The translations under genes and the position numbers were made by a program. Under the pieces are notes generated by a model. That model was not told the origin of the DNA, did no database searches, and saw only the letters and a list, made by a program, of their open reading frames with translations. This document shows positions 11,004-21,499 of a stretch of DNA of 64,000 nucleotides, in pieces (the stretch's first letter is position 1; each line of letters opens with the position of its first letter). The DNA lies in the NCBI RefSeq assembly GCF_030253575.1, contig NC_080559.1, positions 33,289,501-33,353,500 of the forward strand, given 5' to 3'. This DNA is from Rhododendron vialii. Taxonomy: Eukaryota; Streptophyta; Magnoliopsida; Ericales; Ericaceae.

Positions 11004-12383
11004 AATCCTTACTCAGTTAACAGAGACCCAAAATAAAAAGAGAACTAAGCGAAATAAACGGTGGAATGGGATTATTGGTGATCTGCAATGGGTAAGATTA
11101 TACTATTGTACTCTTTTTCCTTTTTTAGTAGGTGGGTTATATTCTTTGATGCCAAGTTGTATCATGAGGCTTCATATTCGTTTTTCCTTTGAAGTCTTGG
11201 ATTTATTGCCTTTTAAGTCTTGGATTTATTGTAGCTGGCAGTAGTTTTTCCTTGTATGACGGGTCTGGTAATGCTGTAGATGAAATCAATTCTTTGCACT
11301 TATTACATTATTTTCATGTACAATAGAGTTGCATAATGAGCAAAATTACCACAATATTTTCCGTCCGGTTGTTTTGGTTTTTCCCTTGCAGGGGTCTCTT
11401 TTATTTAAGTATCTCAGGAGAGGATTGAGTATTGTGTCTTTCATTTACGTGACAGGATTAAAGCATTTGTTTCTCACTCTTATTTGTTTGGCACAAATTC
11501 ACGAATTGAGGACTACACGTGAATCTCACATGCAATTGCAAATGAGCAATGCTACAAACACACAGAACACATCTCCGGATAGAGTCCGGAGTTGTGTTCT
11601 ATCCGGAGTTGTGTTCCTACACTTTTTGATTACAAATGGATCAAGGGTTGCTTTTACTTCCAAACCAAAAGGTGAGAATCCGGTTATCCTTGACATTCCA
11701 TCTTCAAGATACGCAACAAAGATTATGTGCAGAAAAGAGGTCATACAGTTTACAACAGACGGCACCTAGTAAACATGCGACATAGATCCATATACACAGT
11801 TTTACATATCTTCAGAGCAACACGTCATATATAACTCATACCCAGATCAAGAAAGCAAAATTAGGCACTGAAATGCTCATCTTCGTGCAAGTTAAGCCTG
11901 CTTATGAAGACGTGACTACACTTTTCTTCCTCGGTGCTACCTGTGTTCCTGAACAATAACCGCATGAAGAATCAGACTCGATTCAATAAAATCATTACTT
12001 ATTACAGTTCCAGATATGATCTGAGGAGTGTACTGTAGTCTATATAACCTATTAGCGACCCGCCCAAACCAATGATTTTCGTAAGTCTTGACTGAAAACT
12101 GTTATAGTATAATTATGATTTTCAATAGGATACTAGTTTACTACTATATGAAATGCAAAGATTATATGGAACTCCAGGGTTTTATATGAGAGAATTAAGG
12201 ACATTACTACAAGATTCCTAGTTCATAGTCCTTTTCATAGTGAAGATGCTCCGAACAAGTTGCACCAAAATTGTGATTGCTCAATTTTGCATTCCCCTTT
12301 TTGTACTTCGGCATAATGAACATATATCAAAACTGTTTTGGATACGGATATTCCGACGAAAATCCGGACGCGATATGTTTGTG
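11004..12383. other. 3' flank of the AAA+ gene, no further gene seen
   Basis: AATAAA-like motifs at about 11030-11060 could serve the upstream gene. A 20-bp direct repeat (around CTTTTAAGTCTTGGATTTATTG) sits near 11195-11235, and a short GGAGTTGTGTTC repeat near 11590-11615. Open frames here lack family resemblance. Confidence 0.45.
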
Positions 12384-12638
12384 TCAAACTGTGCTGAAGA
12401 CATCTATATCAGTGGCATTGCTCAACATATTACACCAACCTTCCCGAAAGTTGCTCTTGAATCTGACGGAAACATGGCGGAGATACCTCATTCTACCAGT
12501 ACCCGTAATCTTCCTTCGAATCGCCTTCTCACTCCAATTGTCTAATTACACCAAGTTCGTCAACAGGCAAACCAAATTATAATTGCGTACAATAAGTAGA
12601 AATCAAGCACACCACATGAAAAATAAACACAAATTTTC

Positions 12639-12679
<41 letters not shown>

Positions 12680-12811
12680 CTTGAGATGAGGAGAGGGAAA
12701 GCCACAGGAGGCGCAACGGCTCTTCTGGAGGTGGAAGCTGCGGCGGCCGCACCGAACGCAAAGCGTGTGAGTCTTGTTCCTCCTCTCCCCAAAGCTCGTT
12801 GTTCCCTTACC
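12384..12811 (-). pseudogene. Ribosomal protein L37 (eL37) pseudogene
   Basis: On the minus strand, 12811-12676 encodes the N-terminal half of eL37 beginning [16 protein letters not shown] and including the [10 protein letters not shown] zinc-binding segment, directly after an AG acceptor (the initiator Met would be a separate tiny exon, as is usual for this gene). 12541-12384 follows a TAG acceptor and encodes [20 protein letters not shown] and RFKSNFREG, then an unrelated tail to a stop at 12384-12386. The intron phase between them fits the family (TAC codon split T|AC). However, the donor position is occupied by a (CT)n run instead of GT, several conserved residues differ, and the basic C-terminal tail is missing. 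It keeps intron positions, so it is a duplicated rather than a retroposed copy. Confidence 0.85.
12642..12676. repeat. (GA)n microsatellite
   Basis: An uninterrupted GA dinucleotide run at the point where the eL37 pseudogene should have its splice donor. Confidence 0.95.
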
Positions 12812-13241
12812 CTGTTTAAATTTGTCGACATAGAGACACAAATTATCAATCAAGCAATCGGAATCGATATGCATGCATTCACATGAACGTATCAAAGCAA
12901 TCATTTCGACAGGTTTAATCTCACTAATAACAACTAACAATGCTGACTTCCATCTGGAAAAAAAAAAAAAAAAAAAAAAGCATTTATATGGATATCTCCG
13001 CTATCGAATTTGAATTGTAGGTAAATTGAGCGTACGAGATTATCATTTTCAGCTCTCTTTTTTTAGAAACAGTGTGGGAAACTTTAGAAAAATAAGCAGC
13101 GGCGGGGGCGGCCTAGAACGGTGGCGAGTTGGTGGTTTTCAACTACTATAGTCGGGAAAGGGTGATGTATGATACGTGGCGCAGTTTGGCATGTATAGTA
13201 TAGCTTTTTATATTAAGAGAACCCCGAAAGTGGACAACAGA

Positions 13242-13323
13242 GTCGCTTTGGCCGAGTGGTTAAGGCGTGTGCCTGCTAAGTACATGGGGTCTCCCCGCGA
13301 GAGTTCGAATCTCTCAGGCGACG
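13242..13323 (+). tRNA. tRNA-Ser (GCT anticodon)
   Basis: The sequence folds as a class II tRNA. Acceptor strands GTCGCTT and AGGCGAC pair with one G-U; the A box is TGGCCGAGTGG and the B box GAGTTCGAATCTC. The anticodon stem TGTGC/GTACA encloses loop CTGCTAA, so the anticodon is GCT, reading AGC/AGU serine codons. A long variable arm (GGGGTCTCCCC) is present as expected for serine. A CAACA motif just upstream and a T-run at 13326-13331 are typical plant Pol III start and stop signals. Confidence 0.97.
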
Positions 13324-13387
13324 TCATTTTTTCTTTTATTTAATTTTGAGGGTTCACTAATTTTGGCGGCTTCTATTTTTATTTACA

Positions 13388-13761
13388 GCCCGTTTAGATA
13401 CGGGATAAGAATTAAAGATATTAGTTATGAAGAGAGATAAAATAGTAGTGGATATTATGTAAGAATGGCGGGGTCACATTAATGTGACGGAGAGATTAAA
13501 TAGTACTTGGGGGATAATGATTTTTTTTAGTTGAAATAGAAAGAAAGAGGGGATATTATCCGGGGATATTATGTAATAACACCCCCGAACCTCCCCATAA
13601 ATAATCCCCCAGCCGGGGGTATTAGGGGGTACAAGAGAATCTAGGACTTAGCTAATACCTCCGGCATAATGTATTCCCAAACTATGGCTTAACCATGGGC
13701 CTACGATCTTAGGAGGGGGTATTACTAATACCCTTTCGGTAGCCCCCATCCAAACAAACCC
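13388..13761. mobile_element. MITE with GGGTTTGTTTGGATGGGGG-type ends
   Basis: The right end in reverse complement reads GGGTTTGTTTGGATGGGGG, and the left end GCCCGTTTAGATACGGG is a diverged inverted match. The interior has GGGGATATTATGTAATAACACCCC-type palindromic pieces and no open frame. Flanking octamers TATTTACA and TATATATA match at six of eight positions, suggesting a hAT-type insertion. Confidence 0.55.
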
Positions 13762-16700
13762 TATATATAACCCATTAAAATTCGATTTTACAACCCATTA
13801 TTTACTATATGTATAACCCATTAAAATTTTATACCGGATACGATGAGAAATTTTGTACAGAATGGGAATGATATGGCTCACTGAGAACTTATCTCATAAA
13901 AAATTACGTATCGATGTTTATCAGTTCGTATAACAAGGGTTTGTTTGCCAATGGTAGCACCGAGCACGTGCTTATTGCTTCACCGGTGTATGGCATAGAC
14001 CATATAGTGCTTTTTTGCTACTAATGTTAATGCACGTAACCGCGTGCTCATTGTTTCGGATGTTCTGGTAACGACTAATTGATATTGTTTGATTGGATTT
14101 GCATTTGAAAGATACGAATTTTCGATTAGATGTCAGCCCAATAATAAAATCATAGCAAGAGCAACAAAACGAGAAAAAACACCCATTTATCATTTTACCC
14201 GCTCATCAATCAACTTGCTATTACATATCTTTGGTTACTATTGCCGTAATCTTTTGGGTACAAAAGCTCTCATCATCTTGCGTGAGTTCACAGAATCCTT
14301 TCTATTTCCCTCTCCTAATTCACAGAATTCTTTGACAATAAGTTGCTTTATATATGAGCCCCTGTTAATTAATTACCACTTTAATACATTGGCTAAACAA
14401 ACTGCTGAAGTATCGATCGGTTGTGTAATTGCTTGCTTTTTGGTTTTGATCTGTTCGTGATGACATAATTTGGAGAAGTGGTTTAATTTAAATGCTTAAA
14501 GGAGTGGTGAAAAAAGAAACGAACAAGTAGAAAGAGAATGGATATCGGTACCGGTGTGAGGTGTTCTTGCGAAACCCATAGTTGGTTTTAAGAGCATCCA
14601 CGTTAGTCCATTTTGGGCCTTGGTTTAGGGACTTCATCAGTTGAATTTGAAGTCCCTAAACCTGTAGATGTGACTAATTATTAAATTAAATGTAACGATA
14701 AGATCATAGTATATTATAGTGATGAAAGAGTTAATTAACACGTCCGCAACTCCGTTACCGTAAAGAATCGTTAAATTAATTTAAAATATCCACACATATA
14801 TCCAAATGATGATGTTATGATAAGGAAAATAAGCCAGCCCTCCGTTTTTTGAGGATTTCTTTGTCTCCATTATTGCATGCATGAGACGACTAATTCAGTG
14901 AATCAAACATGAGATATTATTACAAATTAAAAGCATTAAAGTTTGTACCCAAAAAAAAAAAAAAAAACCCCCCCTTAAAGCTGATTTCTATAATCAGTTC
15001 CGTGAACATCCCATAATGCTGCTCATATGGGTCTTGTCCTCCTTGAGAATATTGATGAGGACAAAAATATTCAAATTTTATACAAAAATCTCCACATATG
15101 TATATGCTATATATATAATAGTACTTGATTAATGCAAAGAGCCCGGGATTGGTTTGTGGTCAAAACTCGAGACTTAGGGATTTGTTACATCCTAACTAGC
15201 TTTAAAATCTCCTAAGTACCACCAACTCTTGCACTGCAAGTCCAAATAGAGCTTTATGTTGATATTAATCGTGTCTTTGGTATGATTGATATTTCGAAAC
15301 AAGTCGAAATGCAAATAAATTGGCCTCATATTGTGAATTACCCAACAAAATAAAAGATAGTAGGATGCAAGGAACTGAAGGTCTGTGAACTGTTGGGAAT
15401 ATATTCCGCAAACAGTGCCAGCTCTGGGCTAAGGCCCAAGAGGCCTGAGCCTTAAGCTCCCAAAAAAGTCCAAAAACTAGGGCCCCCATTTGTTTTAAGT
15501 ACCTAAGTATATATGTTTGTTATAGGGCCTATTTTTAAACCCAAGGCCCAATGTTCTCCTCGCCCACTGGCTATTGCGAACAGGGCCCAGTTAAAAAGAA
15601 CACGGAACCAAGGAATAAACAAAATAAAAAAAAACTGGAATAAAAGGAATCACGAGATTGTTGATCTCTGGGGCCCCTTGAAATTTATTCAGTGTGGACC
15701 GTGTAGTGGGTGCACCGTGCATCATTACCATCATCTTTTCCCCTTTTGCACAAACACTATCCCATTGCGAACAAACGCAAGAAAGGAAGAACGGACCGGC
15801 CAGAGAAAAAAAAAATACCATGAAGAAGAAGAGTGATGTTTAAGTAACGATAATGATGCTTCTGAAATATTGCGATTTATTGTATTTTTTGTGGGATTTT
15901 TCGCGTTGAATACATGTATTTAATTTTTAAAAATTCATTTATCGACTCTTTTTTTTTGTATACATCTATTAAAGGCCTATTTTTTAAGATCGTCTTAGGC
16001 TCACAAAATCTTAAAGCCGGCCCTGTCCGCAAATCATAGAGCGGAATATTCATTACAGAAACAACCAGCCGAAAATGAAGTTGACTAAACTTTTGCTTCG
16101 AGCTTTGTAATTCTTCACAGTAAATACTTCGAGAGAATGTCACAGCTAACAAAATCCATTGAAGATAGTTTCACCGATCCTCATGTATTTCGTGCACCGC
16201 AGTGTCGTGTGGTACATTAGTATCTTTTTTCTGCTTGTGATTTTCTAATGGTTTTTTTTTTGCAGGTGCTAGCTAGAAGAACTTTATCCATGAATACATT
16301 TATTTGTTTCTGTATTCCTTTTGGGAGTAGGCGGTTTTTTTTTTTTTTAATTTGTTGCTTGTTTGGTCTTTGTTCTGACCGTGTTATAAGGTCTTCCTAT
16401 AGGTTATCATGTCTGTTCCTTTTATGCTCTCTTTATTATTAATGAATTTCTTACTCTTCCTAATAAAAAATAAAAAAATGGTAATTTCACCCCCCACCCA
16501 CACACACACAAAAATAGACTCCATGTTAAGGGATTAGGTCCTAATCTCCATTCAATCTCTTCTTTTAGATTATTTCAAGTTTTTTTTTTTTTTAAAAACT
16601 TTCTTTGATGGTTAAAGAATTAAGTAAATATATCTAGTGGCCGGGTAGGTGAAACATAAATTATTTTTTTAGCATTTTTGAATTTAAATGGCAGAAACCC

Positions 16701-17174
16701 CTACAAGTTTAACTCACTAAATTCCCTATCTGGTCCCTACCTTCTACAATCAGGTGATTCCTGTCTTCCTCCTTAAAAATGAATTCGTGCGTAAGCTGGT
16801 CGGCAAACAAATTAAAGCACATTCTCACCTTTCAATTGTACTTTGCCGCTACCCATTTTTGAAACTAAGACGGAGAAATCCATCAATTATTAACTTACAA
16901 AACATGCTCGAGGATGAATTTTGAGGAAGGTTTTTGGTTAAAGATAGATAAAGAAATTAGAGTAGAGGTTAGCAAGATGGGAGCTTTTTTGACAAAAACT
17001 TCAACTTTTTTTCAAAAATTACCAAAAACAAAGACTTCTTCCAAGTAGAGGGGTTTTTTTTTTTTTTTTCCCACGGTTAGAGGTGTTCGGGCCAGTTTAC
17101 CTGAACCTCAATTAATTCCTGCACCGGTTTGGTCAAAGGCCGGCTTGTCCATGTGGGATTGGAGTCAAATGCCG

Positions 17175-17575
17175 TCCATTGTGGGTTACCCTCCAGTCCC
17201 GCCTAGTTCGGCCTTTTCTGGGCTCACAACAATGATTGAAATAGTTCACTTTTTAGCGCTCGTCGAGAATGACCATGCCAAAAATCACAATGATCGGATA
17301 CCGTTTGATATCATTTGAAAATGCATTAATGTTGTCTACAAAATGGTGTGAAATACAGGATTGCAACCCTTCAACATGTTTTTTCCGAAAGTTAATGCAT
17401 TCTGAAATGATATTAAACTCTATTCAATCAACGTGATTTTTGGTGTGGTTGGTTCTCAACGAGCTCTAAAAAGTGAATGATATTTATCATTGTTGTGAAT
17501 CCGAAAAAGACCCACAAAAGACCGAACTAAATGGGACTGGAGGGTAATCCATACTGAATGGGATCGGGACTAAAG
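17175..17575. mobile_element. Fold-back MITE upstream of OVATE gene 1
   Basis: The left arm (TTACCCTCCAGTCCCG ... TTCACTTTTTAG ... CCAAAAATCAC) is repeated in inverted form on the right (GTGATTTTTGG ... CTAAAAAGTGAA ... GGACTGGAGGGTAA), with arms of about 150 bp. The paralogous promoter near 48760 lacks the whole segment and joins CTTATTTCCAAGT directly to CCAGTTTC. The element and its flanks therefore represent an insertion of about 0.65 kb into the 5' region of gene 1 after the duplication. Confidence 0.75.
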
Positions 17576-17767
17576 AATTTATAAATAAATTATTTTCTTG
17601 CGGCATGCCCGATAAAAAAGAATTGTGATAGATTACGTGGGAAACAAACCCATCAACCTTCCGGACCTCTTGCGGCTTCAAGTACCAACCTATCGGACCT
17701 CTTGCGTCCTCAAGTCCAGTTTTCTTTATATTCAGTTTCAACTCCACCACCTTCACCTTCAAACTCA

Positions 17768-17768
<1 letters not shown>

Positions 17769-17831
<63 letters not shown>
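17769..17831 (+). repeat. (CT)n microsatellite in the OVATE gene 1 leader
   Basis: About 60 bases of uninterrupted CT end one base before the CAATGG start context of the OVATE gene. The paralogue at 48874 has the same arrangement with a shorter run (about 48828-48870). Confidence 0.95.
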
Positions 17832-17832
<1 letters not shown>

Positions 17833-18603
17833 ATGGAGAACCATAACCGATTGAAAATGAGAATCTCTGGCCTCCTCCGATCATCGTCATGTGGGTCTTG
17901 TAAGTCCCGAGCCACCTCGGACATCATCGCCCGACCCGAAACCCTCCCCCATACCCGCCACCAGTACCAACTGATCGACCTATTCTCTTACAACCCCCAC
18001 CCATTGCCTTCCATTTTCAGACCCAAAACAGAGTTTTTTCCATCCCCCAAAGTACCCTTCCCGAGCCCTCTTCTCACCCCACAAAAAACAGATGGCCGAG
18101 AATGCCCCCCTGCTTCACCCATTTCGCCCCTCATCACATTTCCCAGAAGGAAAAAATCCAAAAAGAAGAGGAACAAATCGACCCAGTTGTTAAAAAGGGC
18201 TAATTCTGACAATTACTATGACGATAGAGGAAATGGTTTTGATGATGAGAATATGACTCTGTTCTCCTCTGTTTCTCTCTTATCCAATTCGTGGGATTCT
18301 TTCAGGAGAAACAGAGCCAATCGCGAGGTGAATGGGATGGTAAGGAGGGAATGCGAGATGGGTTTGGCCCCATTACAGGGGAAAGTGAGAGCTAGCTTCG
18401 TGGTGAAGAAGAGATCGAGCGATCCATACGATGATTTCAGGAATTCAATGGTGGAGATGATCGTGGAGAGGCAGATTATCGGAGCGAGAGACCTAGAGGA
18501 TTTGCTGGAGACTTTTCTTTCGTTGAATTCGTATCATCATCACGGGGTAATCGTTCAGGTGTTCACGGAAATTTGGAATGCTCTGTTTTGTAAGTTGTCT
18601 TGA
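17833..18603 (+). CDS. OVATE family protein, gene 1
   Basis: Single-exon frame of 256 codons. OVATE family proteins are plant-specific transcriptional repressors that act with KNOX/BELL homeodomain proteins and TRM proteins in organ shape. The C-terminal OVATE domain spans about residues 192-251 (DPYDDFRNSMVEMIVE ... ARDLEDLLETFLSLN ... VIVQVFTEIWNALF). The N-terminus has the RISGLLRSSSCGSCKSR segment seen in many family members; a basic patch (RRKKSKKKRNK, about residues 113-123) is a candidate nuclear signal. The start is set by the ATG just after the (CT)n leader. A fold-back MITE lies 250-650 bp upstream. Its paralogue at 48874-49680 is about 12 residues longer, mostly in the basic region. 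Confidence 0.93.
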   Translation: MENHNRLKMRISGLLRSSSCGSCKSRATSDIIARPETLPHTRHQYQLIDLFSYNPHPLPSIFRPKTEFFPSPKVPFPSPLLTPQKTDGRECPPASPISPLITFPRRKKSKKKRNKSTQLLKRANSDNYYDDRGNGFDDENMTLFSSVSLLSNSWDSFRRNRANREVNGMVRRECEMGLAPLQGKVRASFVVKKRSSDPYDDFRNSMVEMIVERQIIGARDLEDLLETFLSLNSYHHHGVIVQVFTEIWNALFCKLS

Positions 18604-18794
18604 AATGGAAACTAAAGAATGTAGTCTCTGTTTTCTTAGATTTGGCTGTGTGTTTTTTGTTGAGAAAGATTATTGGAAAAGTAATCCTTTTCTACTCTTT
18701 GTTGATGGTTAGCATCAAGATTAGCTAGTAATTTGAAGTTGTGATGTAAAGTTTAATTGGGTTTATTTTGCCTTTGTTTATTACTACTTTTTTT

Positions 18795-18811
18795 TGTGTG
18801 TGTGTGTGTGT
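18795..18811 (+). repeat. (GT)n microsatellite
   Basis: Short GT run in the 3' flank of OVATE gene 1. Confidence 0.8.
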
Positions 18812-18968
18812 TTTGGAGAGAGCAAAGGGGAGAGATTTGCAATGGAGGGAAGCTATCAATCTGGTTTTAGCTCACTTTTCTTTTTAAAAAATAGTTGTGA
18901 GATGTTCAATTTGATAACGCTGTATTTCCTGCCTTTTTCCTTCTTCTTTTTTCCTTGCACCTAACTAC

Positions 18969-19248
18969 TAGGGGTGTGAAAAAACCCGCGGACCCGACCC
19001 GAAGGGTTTCGGACGGGATTGAACATGTGATTCAAACGGGTGCGGGTTTCCTTTCTGTTAAAAATCAAATTTCGGTTCGGGGTTCGGGTTGGTGAGTTCC
19101 TTACCCGTGGGGTCGGGCCCGACCCGACCCGAAGTAAAAAATCAGGCTCGCAGACGGTTCTTACCACCTGTGCAGTTCGGTTTGCGGGCCTATATATTCT
19201 TACCCGACATGGTCAGTTTCGGTCAAAACCGACCCATGCACACCCCTA
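18969..19248. mobile_element. hAT-like non-autonomous element (TAGGGGTGTG...CACACCCCTA)
   Basis: Ends TAGGGGTGTGAA and CATGCACACCCCTA are inverted repeats, and the interior is rich in GACCCGACCCGA and GGTTCGGGTTGG motifs shared with 1928-2262. Target-site duplication is not clear here. Confidence 0.6.
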
Positions 19249-19249
19249 C

Positions 19250-20911
19250 CTCAGAGGTTAGAGGAAAAGAAATTCAAAAACAACCACACCAGTTTTAATA
19301 TTGTCCATATTCAATTTTGGGCCTTTGTGGGAAGAACCCACAATAATAATCAGAATTGTTTATTTTCTAGAGCTCATCGAGTAGGTTGTTCCTGTAAAAA
19401 ATTTAGCTTAATCGAACATTGATAGGTAGATGAACAAAACGGATTTGTGCAAGTAAAACTGGGATGAAAAAAAAAATCCAAATCTTTGAATTGCCCATTT
19501 CCTACTTGCACAAATCGGTTTTGATCTTGTACGTAACTGATGGTGGTTTTTACCAAACTTTAAACATTGAGCCAATAAATCAAATCACCAGAACACACCT
19601 AGATTTTTTTTTACGTGATTTGAGAAATTTTGATTTTCAACCAAATTAACTAAATTTGCTCACTCCCCGGCAACCTCATCCACTATCAATAATAAGTCCT
19701 AACGAACTACCTATCCACTTACATCAAACAAATTACGGTGGATATTACACAAATATCCAATGGATTTACATCATACCTAATTGAATCGTGAATATCTTGC
19801 TTTCTTTAAGAAGATTCAAGCACCATGCGACTAGTAAAATATACCAGCAATGCAGTAGAACTCTCCTAGGGCATGTCTCCTCCGAGATACAATAGTCCGA
19901 CTTAACGTTGTGTTGGCTCAAACCATCTTGAACAATTAGGTTAGAACCCAACTTTAATGAACCAAAAGAAAAAATGGGGACCAAATTAATCTGGAAAGAG
20001 GTACACTAAACCAAAAAGATTGACCAACTTTAATAACCATGTACTTAGTGCTAATCATTCAAGATGTTTAGGGTAATTGCTCCAGCCTCCAAGTATCATT
20101 TCCAAATTAATTAATGTTTCAAACCTTATGATTGGCAATGCATGATGCCTGCAGACGAAACTGCTAATCATGAAAAACTCTTTGTAGTCTGTCACTTAAT
20201 GTTGCATGGTGCATATAAAAAGAGATATAGAGACAAAATTAAACTCTTTCAGTATATATATATTAATACTGTATTAGGAGGTTAGATACATCCATTGGTT
20301 TTTTTGTCCTTGTATAATTAACCAAACTACTTAAATTAACCATATATATGTTTGCCGCAGTATGTGCCTTGGAGCCTCCTAGTGGATGTGTTCCGTGTCT
20401 AGATTTTGAAAGTTTTAGTTCATTCTTGTATATTTTGACGAAGTTTTTGTAGCCTTCAGGCTTTTGATGTGAAATGAGATTGCTGTTCGATAAAATAAAT
20501 AAGATAAACTTTATTAGGAGGTTAGATCCAAAGCAAGCTTTTGTTTGCATTATAGTATCACGTACCTTTCCATTTTTTATTTTTTTTTTAAAAAAAGTGG
20601 TTTTCATTTCAAGTCCATGATAGAATTACATACCACCTAGCTCTCAACAGTCGAGTCCACTTAGGTTCTAGAAGAAAATTTGAGTTTTGTTCTATAAAAA
20701 TGTTCACTCTATAAAACTTTGTAAAAGTGAAAACGGAAGTAAAACGAAATGTGTTTGTATTAGCTTAAGTTCATAGATCGAGAGAATGAATCCAAGATTT
20801 GATATTTTTGCATTATATGTATATTCTTTAGAGTCCTAGACTTATTGTCCCTTCATCCCTTGCATTGATGGGTTATGGTAGCGTTATACATTATACTCCT
20901 AAATGATACTA
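19250..20911. other. Intergenic, no gene recognised
   Basis: AT-rich sequence with a direct repeat of TTTATTAGGAGGTTAGATCC/TACC type (about 20272-20289 and 20511-20528). Open frames on either strand show no family signature and no coding bias that I can see. Confidence 0.4.
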
Positions 20912-21264
20912 AGGCTATGTTCCAGAAACCTTCTTAAAAAATAAATACTTATTTTGAAACTTCTCAAAAAAAAATAAGAAGGGTTGTTCCAGAAAACTCA
21001 AATAAGCAGTTTATTTCACATTTTCAAACTCAAAAATAACATAAATGAAAAATAATTTTTCAATTTTTTTTGCACCGTATTAAAAATCTCAATGAGATCT
21101 ATCAAATAAGATCCATATTGATAGAAAAATTATTTGCGTAAACACATGATTTTTAAGCTTAAAGTTGCCTTAACCAAAAAATAAGTACTTACTTCTTATT
21201 TTGTGGAACAAGTTTTATTATTGAACAAAAAATAAGAACTTATTCAAGTTCTGGAATGGGGCCT
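20912..21264. mobile_element. MITE family 'AGGC...TTCCAGAA / TTCTGGAATGGGGCCT', copy 1
   Basis: Starts AGGCTATGTTCCAGAA and ends TTCTGGAATGGGGCCT, imperfect inverted ends. The interior (ATCTCAATGAGATCTATCAAA, CCATATTGATAG, CACATGATTTTT) is shared with the element at 34457-34697. It is AT-rich and non-coding. Confidence 0.7.
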
Positions 21265-21402
21265 AATAAGATAGACGGGGGGCGGGGGGGGGGGAGAGAG
21301 AGAGAATGTCAAGTGTGAGTCTCTAGCGACAGAAATGTTTGGAGGGTTCTGATGCTACGTCAGTAGTATTATATAATGGTTATTCGAAACTATAACATCA
21401 AA

Positions 21403-21442
21403 GTTGAGATGGCCGAGTTGGTCTAAGGCGCCAGATTAAGGT

Positions 21443-21475
<33 letters not shown>

Positions 21476-21483
21476 TCTCAACA
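21403..21483 (+). tRNA. tRNA-Leu (AAG anticodon)
   Basis: Class II tRNA fold. Acceptor GTTGAGA pairs with TCTCAAC; the A box is TGGCCGAGTTGG and the B box GGGTTCAAATCCC. The anticodon stem CCAGA/TCTGG encloses loop TTAAGGT, giving anticodon AAG for CUU/CUC leucine codons, with the variable arm CCGAAAGGGCG. A CAA motif precedes the gene and a T-run follows at about 21494. Confidence 0.97.
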
Positions 21484-21499
21484 TTCCTATTAATTTTTC

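Larger units (their letters stand above)
14790..18890 (+). repeat. Segmental duplication, copy A (with OVATE gene 1)
   Basis: This block and 46235-50370 are diverged direct copies. Shared landmarks occur in the same order: AATGATGATGTTATGATAAGG (about 14812 and 46251), GCATGAGACGACTAA (about 14880 and 46329), a sequence around AACAACCAGCCGAAAATGAAG (about 16060 and 47148), a shared block around CTCACTAAATTCCC (about 16716 and 47676), the (CT)n leader, the OVATE gene, and a 3' flank with GTTTAATTGGG. Copy A uniquely carries the fold-back MITE at about 17175-17575; copy B uniquely carries a MULE-type MITE and a SINE. Confidence 0.85.

Noticed and set aside
11329-11769. 146-codon plus-strand frame after the AAA+ gene
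   Set aside because: No family motifs, repeats inside, and it overlaps an equally open frame on the other strand.
12240-12582. Two overlapping plus-strand frames of about 100 codons
   Set aside because: They are antisense to the eL37 pseudogene exon, which explains their openness.
15140-15240. tRNA-like sequence GGGATTGGTTTGTGGTCAAAACTCGAG (also near 46828)
   Set aside because: It resembles an old SINE head present in both OVATE duplication copies, but no B box, tail or target duplication could be shown.
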